A stretch of 64,000 bases of DNA from Primula veris. Taxonomy: Eukaryota; Streptophyta; Magnoliopsida; Ericales; Primulaceae. The stretch is from positions 31,274,661 through 31,338,660 of the forward strand of contig OY821748.1 in the NCBI GenBank assembly GCA_963682055.1. The letters are read 5' to 3'. Under the pieces are notes generated by a model, which worked only from the letters and a program-made list of their open reading frames with translations, had not been told where the DNA came from and made no database searches. This document shows, piece by piece, positions 61,401 through 64,000 of this stretch. Every line of letters starts with the position of its first letter. The stretch's first letter is position 1. A program made the translations under genes and the position numbers.

Positions 61401-64000
61401 AGTACACGGTTTTTACTGCTTTTCGTTTATGCCCTCTTTTGCATTATTTTGTGGCCTATAGCGCACGCTTTTATGGATATTTTACATTGTCATTTTATTT
61501 CTTGGATTTATGGCTTATAGGACACGGTTTCTACCGTTTTTGGTTACTGCATTTTTTTGGATGATTTTGTAGACTATGTATCAAACATTTTTATCGAGAT
61601 TTTACATAGAAATTTTATTTCTTAGATTTATAGTCCTATATTACACGGTTTTTATCGTTTTTCATTTCAGCCCTTTTTTTACTTGATTTTGTGGCCTATA
61701 GCAAATGATTTTATTGAGATTTCAAATTGCCTTTTTATTTCTTGGATTTATGGCCTATAGTACTCGGTTTTTACTGTTTTCGTTTCTACCAATTTTCGTA
61801 TAATTTTGTGGCTAGCACACGCTTTAATTGACATTTTTTATTGTCAATTTATTACTTGGATTTATGGTTTATAGTACATGGTTTTTAACGTTTTTCCTTT
61901 TTGCTTTTTTCATAATTTTGTGGCCTATAGCACACGCTTGTATTGAGATTTTAAATTGCCCTTTTATTTCTTGGATTTATGGCTTATGGTGCAAGGTTTT
62001 TACCGTTTTTCTTTTTCTCCCTTTTTTGCATGATTTTGTGGCCTATAGCACACTCTTTTATTGAGATTTTAAATTGTCCTTTTCTTTTTTGGATTTATGG
62101 CCTAGAAGGCAAGATTTTTGCCTTTTTCGTTTCCTCCTTTTTTGCATGATTTTGTGGCCTATATAGCACACGCTTTTATTGAGATTTTATATTGTGTTTT
62201 TCTTTTTTTTTTTGATTTATGGCCTATAGTGCAAGGTTTTTACCGTTTTTCGTTTCCTTCCTTTTTTGCATGATTTTGTGCCCTATAGCACATACTTTTA
62301 TTGAGATTTTATATTGTGTTTTTTCTTTTTTGGATATATGGCCTATAGTACACCATTTTTGGCAATTTTCGTTTATGTCATTTTTTGCATGATTTTGTGG
62401 TCGCACATGCTTTTATTGATATTTTACATTGTCATTTTATTTATTGGATTTATGGTACATGGCTTTTACCGTTTTTCGTTTCTGCATTTTTTTGCATGAT
62501 TTTGTGGACTATATAACACACTTTTATCGAGATTTTACATCGACATTTTATTTCTTAAATTAGGGCTTATAGTACACGGTTTTAATCGTTTTTCTTTTAA
62601 GCCTTTTTTTACTTGATTTTGTGGCCTATAGCGAAAGCTTTTATTGAGATCTCAAATTTTTCGTTTTTACCAATTTTTGCATAATTTTGTGGAATGTAGT
62701 ACACGCTTGAATTGACATTTTTTATTGTCAATTTATTACTTGGATTTATGGTTTATAGTACTTGGTTTTTAACGTTTTTCCTTTATGCCTTTTTTCATGA
62801 GTTTGTGGCCTACAACACACGCTTTTATTGGGATTTTAAATTGCCATTTTCTTTCTTGGATTTATGGCTTATAGTGCAAGATTTTTACCGTTTTTCGTTT
62901 CATTCCTTTTTTGCATGATTTTGTGGCCTATAGCACACGCTATTATTGAGATTTATATTGTGTTTATCTTTTTTGGATATATGGCATATAGTACACGCTT
63001 TTTGTTCTTTTTCGTTTATGCCATTTAGTGCATGGTTTTGTTGCCTATAGAACACGCTTTTCTTAATATTTAACACTGTCATTTATTTCTTAGATTTATG
63101 GCTTAGCGTACACGGTTTTTACTGTTTTTCGTTTATGCCCTTTTTTGCATTATTTTATGGCCCACGCTTTTATTGAGATTTTATATTGCCTTTTTCTTTT
63201 TTGAATTTATGGCATATAGTGCTAGGTTTTTACCGTTTTTCGTTTCCTCCCTTTTTTGCATGATTTTGTGGCCTAGCACACTCTTTTATTGAAATTTTAT
63301 ATTGTGTTTTTCTTTTTTGGATATATGGCCTATAGTACATGCTTTTTGGTATTTTTCGTTTATGCACTTTTTTGCATGATTTTATGGCCTATAGCACACG
63401 CTTTTATTGAGATTAATTGTCATTTTTTTCGTGGATATATGCCGTATTACACGCTTTTTACTGTTTTTCGTTTCTACCTTTTTTGCATGATTTTGTGACC
63501 TATAGCACACGCTTTTATGAAGATTTATTATTGTCATTTTATTACTTGGATTTATGGATTATAGTACACTGTTTTTGGCATTTTTAGTTTCTACCATTTT
63601 TTCCATGATTTTGTGGCCTATAGCACACACTTTTATTGATATTTTACATTGTCATTTTATTTCTTAGATTTATGGTTTATAGGACACGGTTTTTACTATT
63701 TTTTGTTTTAGCCCTTTTTTACTTGAATTTGTGGGAAATTTTTATTGAGATTTCAAATTGTCCTTCTGTTTCTTGGATTTATGGCCTATAGTACTCGGTT
63801 TTTACTGTTTTTCTTTTTTACCAAATTTTGCATAATTTTGTGGCCTAGCACACGCTCTAATTGACATTTTTTATTGTCAATTTATAACTTGGATTTATGG
63901 TTTATAGTACATGCTTTTTAACGTTTTTCCTTTATGCTTTTTTACATGATTTTACGGCTTACAACACACACTTTTATTGAGATTTTAAATTGCCCTTTTC

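Larger units (their letters stand above)
42555..64000 (+). repeat. AT-rich satellite array, ~118-bp monomer, ~185 copies, open at right edge
   Basis: A monomer close to GCATGATTTTGTGGCCTATAG, then CACACGCTTTTATTGAG, ATTTTAAATTGTC, TTGGATTTATGGCCTATAG, TGCACGGTTTTTACCG and TTTTTCGTTTCTGCC repeats head-to-tail without a foreign insertion that I could see. Spacings measured at 62028-62494 are 116, 124, 120 and 106 bases. Copies diverge moderately and fall into several variants that recur in higher-order patterns. Each monomer carries the word TGGCCTATAG twice, about 59 bases apart, so it is itself an old dimer. Many frames of 60-130 codons on both strands are by-products of the low stop density; none is a gene. 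Confidence 0.97.

Noticed and set aside
42600..64000. Many open frames of 60-130 codons on both strands, rich in Phe, Leu, Tyr and Ile with repeated short motifs
   Set aside because: They follow the satellite period, overlap in several frames, lack introns or conserved starts and are explained by T-rich tandem DNA with few stops.
42555..64000. Regular repeats that could suggest a CRISPR-like array
   Set aside because: The whole unit is repeated, there are no unique spacers, and the context is a plant nuclear genome.
42555..64000. Calling the array centromeric or telomeric
   Set aside because: No telomere repeat or centromeric retrotransposon is present, and one locus cannot show chromosomal position.

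Overview
The window is nuclear DNA of a flowering plant, probably a eudicot. The evidence is AT-rich intergenic DNA, GT-AG introns of plant type, two Ty1/copia retrotransposons primed by initiator tRNA-Met, a Stowaway-type MITE with the CTCCCTCCGTCC end, and plant forms of an atypical aspartic protease, the SKI3 subunit of the SKI complex and alanyl-tRNA synthetase. The species cannot be named from the sequence. No bacterial, organellar, CRISPR or tRNA/rRNA features were seen.

Layout. 1-2417: the 5' part of a copia element on the minus strand (open gag frame, primer binding site, long LTR); the rest lies off the left edge. 2418-14051: gene-poor DNA with a 295-bp foldback, microsatellites, several young tandem duplications, a LINE remnant and MITEs. 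14052-15485: a complete intronless aspartic protease gene on the minus strand. 18235-27097: eighteen consecutive, open, phase-consistent exons of SKI3 on the minus strand (about 1042 codons). Neither the first exon nor the last exons were found. A hAT-type MITE with a perfect 8-bp target duplication sits in one intron. 27098-29144: about 2 kb of repeat-bearing DNA between two head-to-head genes that both lack their first exon here. 29145-41903: thirteen exons of alanyl-tRNA synthetase on the plus strand, but as a pseudogene. It lacks exon 1 and the exons for the editing domain and most of the C-terminal domain. It also has a 1-nt deletion, a lost splice acceptor and a changed motif-3 glycine. 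Its introns hold a seven-copy minisatellite of 143-173 bp and a young copia element (32044-36881) with a perfect 5-bp target duplication. 42555-64000: a continuous, one-direction, AT-rich satellite array (monomer about 118 bp, roughly 185 copies) running off the right edge.

How it fits together. Only the aspartic protease reads as a complete working gene. The SKI3 reading frame is intact wherever it is present, so it may be a live gene with unrecognised terminal exons or a recent truncated copy. The AlaRS copy is clearly dead. Decaying and truncated genes, young insertions and a long satellite suggest the edge of a heterochromatic domain; that is inference. I found no convincing new molecular system. 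The most unusual material is the fine structure of the satellite: an ancestral half-monomer, nested higher-order repeats, a 3.2-kb internal duplication and a single inverted patch that forms a hairpin.
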